A DNA stretch of 64,000 nt from Zoroaster sp. YZ-2022 (GCA_029582265.1 CM055828.1:13427777-13491776), one strand, 5' to 3'; counted from the stretch's first letter, positions 10,964 through 22,422 are shown. The notes: generated from the letters alone by a model not told the origin. Numbers and translations: made by a program.

Positions 10964-12617
10964 CACTTACTTCTAAATATTTGTTCAAAGGTTCGCAACC
11001 TTTTCCCCAGGGTAGTATACAGTTGAGTGATCTATACCAATTTGTGATCGATGCTGCTCGAAAATATCGGGGTTGATCCAATGACCCGACTACCGTCAAG
11101 CGTCCCTATAGTCCACCTAGCAAAACAATTGTGCATTTTAAACACATGACATTAGGGGGCTCAGAATGGGCCAAATATCATTTTAAGCTAAGGACCAATC
11201 TTGGGTCTCATCTATTTTTGGGGTGGGCTAGATTTGTTAAAGGGGCATGAGACCCACAAATGAGAAAGCTACATTGTCATTTTATATCTTTAAAAGGAAA
11301 TAGGAAGATGGAACATGTGCATGCGTGACGTATTTTGCATATTCAATGGGCGAGGCCACAATATTATATGTGGGATGCACAATACTAATAATGAGAAACG
11401 TCATTATTGAAAGTTTGTTTCAAAATGTGTCTCAAATGGAAACAGGATGAAGATTTAACACTTTCAGAGGTATACCTTCTTGTATTGTCCATTGCATTGC
11501 CTATTATGTCTTGTTTTTTGTAGGGGCAGGGCCAGATTGTTCGAAAAGTGGAGGCGTTGCATGTCCCAGTACCATTAAGTTTGTTGGAGTGATGCATGCC
11601 CCTCCTGCTAATCTCCTGAATCTAGATATACAACAATTACCTAAAATAGCAAAATTCAGAATTTACCTCATGACGTCAGGATGCTGGTTTCTGGTCTTAT
11701 ACTTCCACTTCAAAAAATCTAGCGCTGCCGCCAAGCGCCAAAATAGGTGAGACCCAGGTTGGATCCATAGCTGAAAATGATATTTTGCCCATTCTAAACC
11801 TACAGCAAAAATTTCATGTTTTTACAACAAAGTGCACAATATTTGTCTCCTATTGGGTACTAATAGCAGCTGGACTACTATGCAGGTTTCGTGTGTAAGA
11901 CGGTATTAACGTCTTACACACGTTTTGCTGTAGGAACGCTCTTTCTTTCACTATTTTACTATACATGTATTTACCAGTTCGCGTCGGGAATAAAAAAGTT
12001 TTTCTGGGCCCCTGTGCGGGTTTATTTTCCCCACACACACCGTGAATGGAAGCTTCCACAGCGGGTGGCCACGTCTTCCGTGCATGTCACCGTACACGGG
12101 TGGCTCAACCGAGCATGCATACCAATATTCCGGAGTTTCCTTTGGCGTGTTTAGACGCTCTCCGATCCACGGTGCAACAAAAATTGCGTGTATACACGGC
12201 CTCCGACGCGAATTAAACTACGAGTGTCCCTATGCATAGCCTATATCAAGGCGCGTCGGAACGGTTTGGTCGCATAATTTTGCCCCGTTTAGCTAGCCAA
12301 ACTCCTGCGTTCATGTACACAATGCACGGATCATTTGCATACTGTATACATGCTGGCTGTGTGCGATGTACATTGTACTGTACATGTACAACGTGTGCGC
12401 ATTGTGCAGTGTGTTGGGATCAAACGGGGTCAAAGCTAGGAGCTTGTGATTGGTCATCATTTAAAATGAACCGCTCACAAATCAAGAATTCTTGCATATG
12501 ACTTCCCATTGGAATTCCAATGGAAAATAAAGAAACACACAGGCTTTCGATTACATAACGATCAAGGCTGTTGATTCAGTTCGTACGTGTGCGAGGGCCG
12601 GGGACAGTGCAACGGCC
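10964..12617. other. Mostly featureless, one hairpin
   Basis: Apart from the 33-bp hairpin at 11890-11922 I see no gene, RNA or transposon end. Some CpG-containing sequence lies at 12040-12330. Confidence 0.4.
11890..11922. repeat. Perfect 13-bp stem hairpin
   Basis: CGTGTGTAAGACG (11890-11902), a 7-nt loop GTATTAA and the exact reverse complement CGTCTTACACACG (11910-11922). It could be the core of a small foldback element or a cruciform-forming site; no flanking coding context explains it. Confidence 0.8.
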
Positions 12618-14051
12618 CACAGTGGGCCAGGGTGGGACCAAAGTACGCTAAAACTAAATTTTCCATTATTTTGAAGGCATATTACACCCAGATATGTTTT
12701 CGGACCCGCAGATGTCAATGGAAGTGTTTTTAAACATTTATGAGGTCATCAAAATACTGATTTTTGATTGGACCGCGGATAATTCACGCTTTATAGCGTC
12801 AATTGAAGTTTTGTTCGTTTTAAATTACACCAATCGAGTGTATGTGTATGTGTAAATTATTTTAAGAACAAAATTATCGTTAAACAATTTGAGGAAGTTT
12901 GTGATTTAGATCCAATGTACACTATTGGTAATGTTTGTAAAAGAAAATGTTTCTAAAAGTATCCTATTACTTCCTTTGAATCAAGATATAGGGGGTCTAC
13001 ATTAAACAACCAACCTGTAAAAGTTTCACTTTGTTATGTGTCATTATCCGAGAAAATAATGAAAATGCATTCAGATGTTTCGTATTCATTCTTACGTTGA
13101 TTTGTTTTTCTTTCCGGAGGGACAGCAATTATTTTTGGACATTATTTCACTATTTTACCAATTTGATAGCACATGAGACCAAAATAATTATTATCATCCC
13201 TGTTTGATACCATGATCAATTTAACACCAATAAGTTTCATGTAGACCTGTGATCATTTTTGTTTTTGCGAATTTACTAGTAGGGGTTTACTGACTGAATA
13301 TTACTTTTTAGATACGTCTTACTTTCCACTATCAAGACACTGATAACAATTTTAACTGCACAATTGTTTATCATGGCTATCATTTCGCAAGACTTGCCTT
13401 TGTTTACGAATAGGAAACCGCAAGGGAATAATTAAGTCCTGTCAGTTTCAGTCATGGCGCGCGCTGCATGCTCACAGTCGAGTTATGAAAAAAGGTTTTA
13501 AAATGTTGGGATGGGGTTTACAAAAATAGCTACAAATTCGCAGGTGGTCGCAGCTAATTTTGGTTTCAAAATGTTGCTGAAAGGTTCAGCTTCAGGGAAA
13601 TATAAGAATTTAGGCGGGAATCGGCGGGAATTTCTAGTTCCACCATAGCTGAACAAAAAAAGCTATATTTTATATTGTTTCAACCAAATTCCTCAGTTTT
13701 TGCTGATGAAATCAAAAAGCTAATTTACAATTGACTTAATTTTTAAAGAATATAGATCATGCACTGGGTTTACTTCAATTTACATGACAATAGCTTCTGA
13801 CAAAAGCCCACAATGACAATTTTAAATTTTTAAATTTTATTACCAGCAACCGGCTTTTATCAAAAATAAATCCAGTTTTTTGAGATTGTAAGGCAGTTCT
13901 ACAGTCATGAAATATTAATTTGACTTTAAATTGTTTATAAAATAGTCGTACGGGGTCTTAGCAACCTAAACAAAATGTAAAATAAATAAAATCTGGAACA
14001 TACGCAAATGACCCCTTGTGGCGCACTTTGGTTTCGCCCTGGCCCACTGTG
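12618..14051. mobile_element. Transib-like non-autonomous transposon, copy 1
   Basis: A 1434-bp element with terminal inverted repeats of about 31 bp. Both ends begin CACAGTGGGCCAGGG and continue to ACCAAAGT-CGC. It is flanked by an exact 5-bp duplication CGGCC (12613-12617 and 14052-14056). 5-bp GC-rich target duplications together with CAC-x-R-TG termini are characteristic of the Transib superfamily, the relatives of RAG1 transposases. The interior is AT-rich and codes for nothing I can recognise, so it depends on a transposase elsewhere. A second, inverted copy interrupted by LINEs lies at 37583-45477 and aligns along most of its length. Superfamily assignment rests on termini and TSD, not on a transposase. 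Confidence 0.85.
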
Positions 14052-15019
14052 CGGCCGTGTGTGCTGAATTTCTGGGGCCAGAAATCGTTACGGGGTGGGA
14101 GTACCGTGGTTAAGTGCGCGCTACGACAACAGCCTTGGTCAAGGGTACCCTATGCATGGTTCCTGTTTTATATTATGATCCAATCTTTGAGCGTCCCTAT
14201 GCATATTTTAAACACTATCTGTATGTTTCGTTTGTTCCATTCTACAATAACTATTCAAATGATAATGATCTGAGAGTGAGTTATATCAAATCGCATTGGT
14301 ATTGTAAAACAAAAACGTGAAATTAGCCTATGAAGGATAGAAACAGGCTCCGGTCGTACCATTCAAGGGATTTCATTGCAGTCGGTGCGCAACGTCTGAG
14401 TTAATGAAGCTGACGCACATCGTTTATTTACAAAAATGGGACTGAAAACGCGCTTTCGAACCATCTGAGATTTCTCTAGAAAATGAGAGTGTTTGAAAGT
14501 GCTCCCACGAAAACTATCTGTTCGGTAGCAAATGTTTCCACAATAGGACCGACCGAAACTGATGGAACATTACCTTGTTTTTTTCTCACTAAATTAAAAA
14601 TAAAATAGTCACTAAAATGGTATATTTGGGAGAAAACTATTCTTAAAATTTAGCATAAATTCAACATATTTTTGCCAATCCATCCATGTTATCCGCGCCC
14701 CTGACTGTTTCCCGTGGATTGGGGACTATAAAAGGTTCAATATAGTGTCTTGAAGTATCACGCTATCGTAATATAAAAACAAATTCACTGCAGTTCAACT
14801 GAATAAACTTTTTTCTTTCCTTAAAAAAATTGTACATCTGAAAAGTATGGGTTGAATAATATCAACTCAAATATTTGTTTAAAAGAACTAGAAAGGTTCA
14901 GATGTGACTACTTTTAAAAAGTGACACAGTTCATTATATATGCAAATATCAATATTGTGCGGGCGTGCCCTGCATAATTATTTGCAATTAAACGGAAGCA
15001 CTTTTCAGAAGTTGCGCAC
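14052..15019. other. No gene seen
   Basis: AT-rich sequence. The short phrase GGCTCCGGTCGTACCATTCAAGGGATTTCATT near 14350, in pieces, matches the repeat family described at 15020-15560. Nothing else is recognisable. Confidence 0.4.
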
Positions 15020-15560
15020 TGACTGATTGGATACGTTGTGCTGAAGATCTGCCGTCACGCTTTGAGGCTTCGAATGAACACTACTACGCGCACGCGTACT
15101 TCGGCCTTCCAAATATCGCATGGACGCCCATAATTGCGCGCAAGGTCAAAGTTGAATCTCCCCCAGAAAAGGCAAACTGAGAGGCCGGTATCTGGCGTAA
15201 TTCACGAGCCTGAAAGCTTGACGTAAGATCTTCAGGCTAAAGAGTTTGTAGACTGGTCCACTGTCTTTATCCTATCAGGGACGGAGACAGACTCCGGCCT
15301 AGACTGGTCCTCTGTCTGTATCCTATCAAGGATAGAGTCAGGCTGTGGCCGTACCGTTCAAGGGATTTCATTGGATAAGTTGTGCCAAAGATCTACTGTC
15401 ACGCGCACACAATGCTTTGAGACTCGCGCGCGAATGTAACTCTACTACGCGCGCGCACACATTCTTCTGCTGATCCCAATATGGCTGGAGACATTGCGCG
15501 TGGACGCCCGGGCCCATTATCACGCGCAAGGTTAAAGTTAAATCTCCGAGTAAAAAACAT
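15020..15560. repeat. Dispersed repeat family, two related copies
   Basis: Two roughly 180-bp blocks (about 15020-15185 and 15372-15560) share phrases such as GGATA-GTTGTGC-(A/G)AAGATCT, CGTCACG, TTTGAG and GCGCAAGGT(C/T)AAAGTT. Between them is a segment with two copies of AGACTGGTCC-CTGTCT-TATCCTATCA. Related sequence in reverse orientation is at 19690-19885, and partial matches are at 58790-59010 and 62855-62890. Probably a small DNA transposon family; no terminal duplication was identified. Confidence 0.65.
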
Positions 15561-15600
15561 GGTGGCCGCACGCGCACAGCCCATTGATCTCCACTTGACC

Positions 15601-16046
15601 GGGCGCGTTTTCGCGACCGGAACCAGAAATTTGTTTCTGACGTCATATTCTTAACCAGAAATAAGACGGCACAGGTACGCGAAAACGCGAACGTAACCAG
15701 AAAATTGTTTTTAGTTTGCGACGTGTTCAATCATCAACGTTTCTCAAAATATACGGTGTAATTCAAATTTTTTGCAAAATATAACTTACTCGTGAGTGCT
15801 AGTAATAAACTTGAAAGATATACTAGCATACGAACAATCATTCCATCATGTTTTAACAAATAATTAAGAAAACATTTGTTACTTTTTACAATCCGCCATC
15901 TTGAAACCAAGCGTAACCGATCACAAACTTTGGTTCACGTTTGATCAGAACAATGACGTCATCACAGCGCAACCGAACTCGCAAAAACGCTTAACCAATG
16001 ACCAAAGCCCAAACATGTTTCTGGTTACAGTCGCGAAAACGCGCCC
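15601..16046. mobile_element. 446-bp MITE with GC-rich terminal inverted repeats
   Basis: The left end GGGCGCGTTTTCGCGA is exactly mirrored by TCGCGAAAACGCGCCC at the right end. Beyond it, AACCAGAAA on the left pairs with TTTCTGGTTA on the right. A second partial copy of the terminal motif (CGCGAAAACGCGAACGTAACCAG, in two parts) lies inside at about 15676. No open frame. I could not define a target duplication. Confidence 0.82.
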
Positions 16047-16198
16047 CAGGATTGGCTAAAGTTTGTCACGCGCGTCTGGTGCGCGTGGTTTATGAAATGG
16101 GTTTAACAAATGTGTAAACGAGTCGTCACATTATCAAATACGTACATTATCAAATGGATTAATGAGTCACGCAACATTTTTTGTTCCGAAAATCACTT

Positions 16199-18466
16199 AT
16201 TACCTTGGCTGACGTAAGTCGCGGCGGAGGTAATGTTTTCACCCCTGTGTGTGTGTGTGGGGGGGGGGGTGCTCAGGACAAGGGCGCAACCACGTGTTGA
16301 AAGTTGGGGGGGTCCCAAGCAGCCAATAGCAACGTGATCTGCGGGCGAGCGAAGCGAGCATGCCACCAGCAGCTGGGCCAGGGGTCTTGGTTCAATATCA
16401 CGTATTTCAGCGTGTTGATGTAAGTGTTGCATAATTGTGATGTCATGAATGACATTACTAGGATCATGTATACATAAAATACCAAAATGTTCCAGAAGTT
16501 GGGGAGGTCCACATAAAAGTAGGGGGTTCGTGACCCCGACCCCCCAGTGGTTGCGCCCTTGGCTCAGGAGGCCACGTGTGGGGTACTTTCTGAAAGGGGA
16601 CAATGGTACCCCGTAAGTCGGTCTTTGTTTCCGTGTACCCCACAAGAGAAATTCTAAAGAAAAGGGATAACAGGAGGACGATGGTGGTACCCCACAAACC
16701 CGATCCGTAAGGCCTTGCGTGTGTTTGTGTGTGCGTGGATGTAATTCTGTAATTTTGTACAAGATATCTCAAAAACTTCTCCACGGATTCAGATGAAATT
16801 TGATTTTGCTACATTTTGCTCGATTAGAGTTTGATGCAAATCCGATTTCAGGAAAGCGTATTTTTAGGACCATATCTAATGTTTCTAACGCGGATAAGTG
16901 AGCTAATAAGTAGAACCGATAGGGGCGCACTATAAAGATCTGCTTAGTAACCTAATGTTTTCATCCAGTTTCAAAAATCGTTGGTGGCTCAGCTTCATGT
17001 ACGCTGACGTCCAGGATTAAACCAAAACAAATCGTTAATACGGAAAAAAAAAGTTTGCGTAAAATCATAAATTGCTAAAACTCGGCATTAGAATCAGCGA
17101 GGTTTAAATTTCAAAATATAATTTTCACTAAGTGTTTTTAATGAAAAAATCCCAACGATTTAACGTTAAAGAATTGAGCGTTAGCACAAACAAATACACC
17201 AGTGTCGGCACAGGTGCGTCGGCGTACATACGAGCGTGACAAGCACATAGATAATCAAATCGGGGGGGGGGGGGTTGACGCGCATAGTAGGCCATACTAT
17301 TAATGTTACAGGGCAAAAAATGGTTTAATATTAAAACATTTCATACCTGTTATCATAATTTAATTAACCATTAATAATCACAATGAAAAACGCAACTCTC
17401 ATATTTAAAAAAATATTTTGTAACACTGAAAATTTTAATGTAATTTGTTTTTTACAGAAACTCATAATGAATGACACCCCTAAATTGCAACAAAAACAGT
17501 GTCAACGAACAGAAGATTTTGTAAAATGTTGACTTTTCCCCTTAATCTTAATAAATAATGTTGATTTACCTTTCAAGAGAGTTTTACGGAAATCTGTCCG
17601 TTGACCCTTGCCGATATTTTAAGATTTCTAACGCAGCGCGCGAGAGAATGTTATTGACGCACAATAGCTATTTGAACAGTGCATATGTGTTTATACACAG
17701 TCAATGTCAACATTTTTACAGAATCTTCTGTTCGTTGACACTGTTTTTGTTGCAATTCAGGGGTGTCATTTCATTACGAGTTTCTGAGAAAAAAAATTCT
17801 GTAAAATTTTCAGTTTAATGGTTAATTAAATTATGATAAAAGGTATGAAAATTTAAATATTAAACCGTTTCGCTTTTTTTGCCCTGTCACATTAATGGCA
17901 TGGCCTACAATGCGCGTCAAGCCTCGGATCACGTGAGACCCTTCCTCCCCCCGGGCACACATCAAACTTGCTGCGTGGAATATTTTACGCGTACCGCACA
18001 TACGCAACCGTTTTGTCGCTACACGCGCGTACGCTAAATGGACTGAAATGACGAACAACCATCAAAACTCAATAATAATAATAATAATAATAATGTGTGG
18101 ACTTATATAGCGCACGTATCCACCAACTAAGTGGTGCTCAAGCATTTCTTCAACGTTAAATCTGGATTTGTTTTCAATAGAATGATTTAGTAAAAATGAT
18201 ATATTGAAATTCGAACCTTAGCGCTTGTCTGTATACAGTAGTTGTTCATGAAAGTTAAGTACCGAGTTTCAGACTCCCCACACAGGTAAGATTTAAATAA
18301 TGTCACAAAAGACGTTTTCTGTGCGGCGACTGACCTGCAGGCTGACAGGACTCCGTTTCAGTGTATACAGCATAATCAAATAGGGTAATTGACGAATTCT
18401 GGGAATTTGTTTTCTCTAAAAAAGCTCTACTTGGCGGAGGTATGCGCTCTAAGAGTGCTTTTCTAG
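16199..18466 (+). mobile_element. Helitron-like non-autonomous element, copy 1
   Basis: Starts with a near-palindrome around GACGTAAGTC flanked by GGCGGAGGT-type arms, followed by a GT microsatellite. It ends with the stem GCGCTCT-A-AGAGTGC, then TTTT and CTAG before a T. A stem-loop just before CTAG|T is the usual 3' end of Helitrons. Almost the whole segment is repeated in reverse orientation at 30989-34125. It contains no protein-coding frame. A truncated SINE (18069-18142) is inserted in this copy and absent from the other. Helitron assignment is inference from the 3' end only. Confidence 0.6.
18069..18142 (-). mobile_element. 5'-truncated tRNA-Leu SINE, tail only
   Basis: An AAT microsatellite followed by GTGTGGACTTATATAGCGCA and CGTATCCACCAACTAAGTGG matches the tail end of the full SINE at 20249-20512. 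The head is missing. The inverted copy of the surrounding element (31.9-32.1 kb) lacks this segment, which proves that it was inserted. Confidence 0.85.
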
Positions 18467-19689
18467 TTTTTGAATAAACGACTTGAGAAAATCAGTTCAA
18501 AATATAGGGGACCTGTGCAACAATGGTTAAGTTATATGGGGCCATAGGTTGTCAGGTCAAGGGATGTGCAGAGGAGCGGAAAAGTAAATTAGTATGTAGA
18601 CAATAACTTAATCATCTTGTTCTGTACAAACGCAACGTTAACGTTAGTCCTATAACGCGCGCCGATACACGTGCGCCGAATTTTTCGGTGTTATTTGAGT
18701 AATTTTTAGAAAATACTTGTTTACTAATGACATTAATTTGCAAGGGCGACATCAGTAAGGCGATTTTAAATATTCTATGACCATTTTTGTTCCTCCAGTG
18801 GACCTTTGGAACTGGTAATTATTTAAATTTTCTTAAAAATGATAACACACTTTATAGCAGCAATTATTTAATATTATCAACTACTTTTCCCCTCCAGATT
18901 TACCATATCATCAATTGAATTATGTTTTGAGGCCACTGTTTTTGTGGAAAGTTCTTAGTTTCTTGAATATAAATACACATATTTTAAATTGCAACATTTT
19001 ATTTTACCAATAGGTTTCAGGAAACCTCAAAATGGTATGTGGTGAAAGCAGTCTTTCTAAACCATACAAAAAATAACTGATGTTGGGATTTGCGAAGCAA
19101 GGCTATTCTTCAAAGAAAAGCAACACTTTTTAACAATAGTGTGTCAACTCCACTATCATTGCAAAAGTAGGAAGTTCATGTGTGCAGTGAACCAAAAAAC
19201 ATTTGTAGTTTAATTACAATTTTCGATTATCTAATTTATTAACTTGAAGTTTTAATAGTTTTGATATTCCTTATAAATCAATTTGTTTCATTAAAACAAC
19301 ATCTCAGCCAGAATAATATTATGAATACGGTAATTTTCTGTAATTAGTAAAGTTGCATTGTTTAATGTGATTGACAAAACAAAAATTCCTCATCATGCCT
19401 GGCATCTGTTTGTCATATGTGCATTTAACAAAAGACACTTGTGTATTTATAAATTGCTCTTTTCTTTACCAAAAAATTTAAGAAAATTATTTTTTGTAAA
19501 ACTGAGAACTTCCAAATACATTTTTTAATTAAACATAAAATTATTCTCCTTTTGTAAAACTGTTTTCAAAAAATCATTTAATATCATTTTGTACTCGTGC
19601 AGAACAAAATGGCTTATAATTAATTAATGCGGTCAAAAACCTGCGCGTAAAGTTATATTAGCCCCATGCACATGACCAATGGCGGCGCC
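18467..19689. other. AT-rich sequence without features
   Basis: No open frame above 60 codons and no terminal repeats seen. Probably intergenic or old repeat sequence. Confidence 0.5.
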
Positions 19690-19885
19690 CAGTCAGAACC
19701 AGCGTCTGATCTAAATATCTTCAGCGGTATTTGGATGGCAGAAATAAGTGCGCGAGTATAGTAGCGTAACATTCACGAGCGCAAGCCTTCAAGCGTGACA
19801 GTAGATCTTTGGCACAACGTTTCCAATGAAATCTCTTGATAGGATAAAGACAGAGGACCAGTCTATTCTTGAGGCACACTTACCA
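19690..19885. repeat. Dispersed repeat, inverted relative to 15.0-15.5 kb
   Basis: Contains GTGACAGTAGATCTTTGGCA, CAATGAAATC and TATCCTATC-type phrases that are the reverse complement of the blocks at 15020-15560. Confidence 0.6.
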
Positions 19886-19894
19886 ACAAGATTG

Positions 19895-19972
19895 TTACTA
19901 TCCTGTTAGTATGTGTGACGTAATTCCAGTATAAACCACGCCCACTTCACATGTGCTGGCTCCAACGATCAT
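19895..19972. repeat. Paralogous empty site of the second Transib-like insertion
   Basis: The segment TATCCTGTTAGTATGTGTGA through CACATGTGCTGGCTCCAACG matches 37512-37582, which lies directly left of the Transib-like copy at 37583. Here the CAACG pentamer (19963-19967) is uninterrupted and is followed by ATCAT as on the far side of that insertion. Confidence 0.7.
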
Positions 19973-20248
19973 GCAGAATGGGAAATACATTGATCACCGT
20001 TTTCATTAAGAATTTACGCAATAAATTCGAAAGCTCGGGACCATGCCTTTAACATATGTGTTGTAAAGACGCGATTTCTTACTAACAAGTCAAATTGTGC
20101 TTCAAGAATCACTTTTGAACGTTAAAATCAAGGAATTTAGGTTAGAACACAAATCAGAACACAAATCCGATGCACCAAACCGCTCAACCATGGCACTCCA
20201 ATCAACTCGGCTTCGCCTCGTTCAACTCATGAAAACATTCTCTCCATT

Positions 20249-20512
20249 AATAATAATAATAATAATAATAATGTGTGGACTTATATAGCGCACGTATCCA
20301 CCAACTTAGTGGTGCTCAAGGCGCATTCTTTTTTACGTGCATTACACAACACACGGGACCTACGGCTTTACGTCCCATCCGAAAGACGAAGCAATTATGG
20401 TTAAGTACCTTGCTCAAGGACACAAGTGTCACGACCGGGGCTCGAACCCACACCCTGCTGCTGGCAACACCAGAACTTGAGTTCGGTGCGCTAGACCGCT
20501 CGGCCACGACAC
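20249..20512 (-). mobile_element. tRNA-Leu(CAA)-derived SINE, full length
   Basis: On the minus strand the element starts GTGTCGTGGCCGAGCGGTCT (tRNA A box), has an anticodon arm with ACTCAAGTTCTGG as in tRNA-Leu(CAA), a variable arm, and a B box GGGTTCGAGCCCC. A non-tRNA body follows (GACACTTGTGTCCTTGAGCA). It ends in GCGCTATATAAGTCCACAC and an ATT microsatellite. It is an RNA polymerase III-type retroposon rather than a functional tRNA, because the acceptor stem does not close and the tail continues. Related copies lie at 18069, 28266 and 58225, all on the minus strand. Confidence 0.9.
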
Positions 20513-20537
20513 TCCATTGCACGAATGCAAAACGTTC

Positions 20538-20911
20538 ATTATTTGTTTTATATAACATCCAAGTAGATCTTTGTCATTTGATTGGAGGATAAAACTATAA
20601 GAATAAACAAAATATACAAGATTGTATTCTGGCATCCACTACTTTATTTTTCGGCTTAAGACGCATGGTTTGCTCGAATGGTTGTGTCTTGTCAAAAGAG
20701 GGCGTTTTTACTGCTGAGTATATAACGCATGATATGGTCTTGTGTGCAATAGATCAAATGGGATGGAACAAAAATGCACGGTGAATGGAACCAAAATGCA
20801 CGGTTTATGACGTAGGCCATGTAATGGTTTGATTAATGAATGCCGCGTGACCTACAATCCTCCAATCAAATAACAAGGATCTACTTGGGTGTTATATAAA
20901 GAACAATAATT
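20538..20911. mobile_element. Foldback MITE, about 375 bp
   Basis: The left arm (20538-20590; contains TAACATCCAAGTAGATCTTT and TTTGATTGGAGGAT) is the near-exact reverse complement of the right arm (20857-20911; ATCCTCCAATCAAAT and GGATCTACTTGGGTGTTA). There is no coding sequence in the spacer. It lies 25 bp from the SINE. Confidence 0.85.
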
Positions 20912-21356
20912 ATGTGCATAGCATTATGTATATGATCTTATCACGAGCCTCGAAGCGTGACGTCAGACCTTCATGCGGTCTTTTTTGGACAACCATCGCG
21001 TGTTTACGAGCGATGTCGCGCAATAACGTGTGACGCTTACGTCACGACCCTATGCTGCCAATGACGAGTACAACAATCCGAGTATCTGACTGTTTTTTTC
21101 AGGGGGTGAAAAACAGCGACACTAAATAGCAATTTTCTCCAAATGAAAATATATGTCGCAGAAACAACATACAAAGAAGGTTGTTTCAACACCCAATATA
21201 TCAATCTACCTCTAGAAGATGTCTATTTCAGCAAACCTTTAAGTTCATGACCAATGATCTGAATTTGGGATCGGTATTCATTCAAAGAACGCACACCAAC
21301 ATGTATAAAGCATATTGGTAATGATTACTTTAGATACAACATGGTGATAGTTTCTA
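20912..21356 (-). other. Presumed 3' untranslated region of the Ly6-like gene
   Basis: Lies directly downstream of the stop codon of the last Ly6-like exon on the minus strand. The part 21085-21240 resembles the sequence into which the Gypsy element inserted at 48.0/52.8 kb (matching phrases AACAGCGAC, ACCCAAT-TATCAATCT, TTTCAGCAAACCTTTAAGTT). I see no convincing AATAAA near the stop. The transcript end is unknown. Confidence 0.4.
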
Positions 21357-21595
21357 TCAAGAAAGCCATCTAACAAGTACACCCGTCAGAAGAAGTAAAA
21401 TTTGCCGGGAAGCTAAGGTGTCAGTAGCAGCGTCAGTAGTTGGCAATTCGCAGCTGTCATCCTTGCAGCAAGTTACACAATAACCAGGATCTGCTGCTGG
21501 AATGTTACATTTTTCTGTGTATTGAAAAATATTGCCAACGAAGTTTCTGTTTGGTGATGCACATTGTTTGTTGATATGAACCTTGCTGGATTCTT
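21357..21595 (-). CDS. Ly6/uPAR-like gene, last coding exon
   Basis: Minus-strand exon preceded by a good acceptor (TTGTTTTCCAG before 21595) and ending in TGA (21359-21357). It begins in phase 1 and adds about 78 residues. The sequence has the C-terminal half of a Ly6/uPAR three-finger domain, including KQCASPNRN, EKCNIP and the hallmark cluster CVTCCKDDSCE. It ends in a hydrophobic stretch, ILLLLTGVLV, preceded by a small-residue region (TTDAATDTLAS), consistent with a GPI-attachment signal. It follows the exon at 35286-35555 across an intron of about 13.7 kb. Ly6/uPAR proteins are extracellular disulphide-rich membrane proteins; the ligand or role cannot be told from sequence. The Asn usually ending the domain (CCxxxxCN) is Glu here. 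Exon linkage is inferred from matching phase and domain halves. Confidence 0.72.
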
Positions 21596-22422
21596 CTGGA
21601 AAACAAACAAAAATATATTTTTTTATATATGTTACTATTTGTGACAATATGAAAATTTGATGTACATCTGCTTCAGGCAAAACAAAATGTCTCTGGTTTC
21701 TGGTCGCGCGTGTCGCATCAGACCTGCGCGTCGACATTTTTAGTTTTCTTTTTATTGTTTGCTATGAAACGATGTCCAATTGCAGCTGAGAAAAAACATG
21801 TGGCCTCTCTTAGTCACCATACTTTGTGTATGGGAAATTTGGTCTGGTTCCAATAACCGCGTATTTCACTGGTTGGCAAAAAATTTAAATAAGAGATTTT
21901 GTCACAATGAATGTATTTTGACGGAATCATTTATGCTCGGGGAAACACAGGTTTACTTCTTGTTATAGTTTAAATGGCTTTGTTTTAAAATGTACACTCC
22001 CCTGTATAAGTGATATGTAAATGTTCTATGAGAACACCCTGTGCCACTGTAACACATCCAAACTCAACTTTTCTTCAGAAATTGGGATCCTGTGGAGGAT
22101 TCAAGCCTTAATTATTCATGAATTGGTCCAATCATAGCCAAGAGTTTTAACCAATCAGGTGCAGGTGGAGTACTTATTATTCATAGCTTTTGACCAATCA
22201 GGGCATAGCTTTGCAATCCAGTGTTGATTTTGGAGGGAAAATGCACAGGTATGCTTCATTCTGTCACAGCTTTTTGTGCAAGCTGGATAATTTTACCCAC
22301 CACCACCCCAGCTCCTGCCTTCTCTTGCAGGTTCTTTACAGTGGCGTCTTTAACAGGATTCGAAGACAGCCAACTCCTAATACACACATGATTTTACATG
22401 TGTCATTAGTGTTATGGTTATT
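21596..22422 (-). other. Ly6-like gene intron, 5' flank of last exon
   Basis: Intronic sequence on the minus strand. The stretch at about 21675-21885 is homologous to 35735-35985, the equivalent position upstream of the middle exon (shared GCAAAACAAA, TTTCTGGTC, TATGAAACGATGTCCAATTG, CTCTTAG-CACCATACTTTG). No exon seen. Confidence 0.55.

Noticed and set aside
12618..14051. Encoded RAG1- or Transib-type transposase
   Set aside because: No open frame of useful length or recognisable motif in either copy.
16193..16762. 189-codon minus-strand open frame
   Set aside because: Lies within the repeat element, shares residues with repeat-derived frames at 29.1-29.5 kb, and has no domain.
20249..20512. 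Functional tRNA-Leu gene
   Set aside because: Head continues into a SINE body and ATT tail, the acceptor stem does not pair, and several diverged copies exist.
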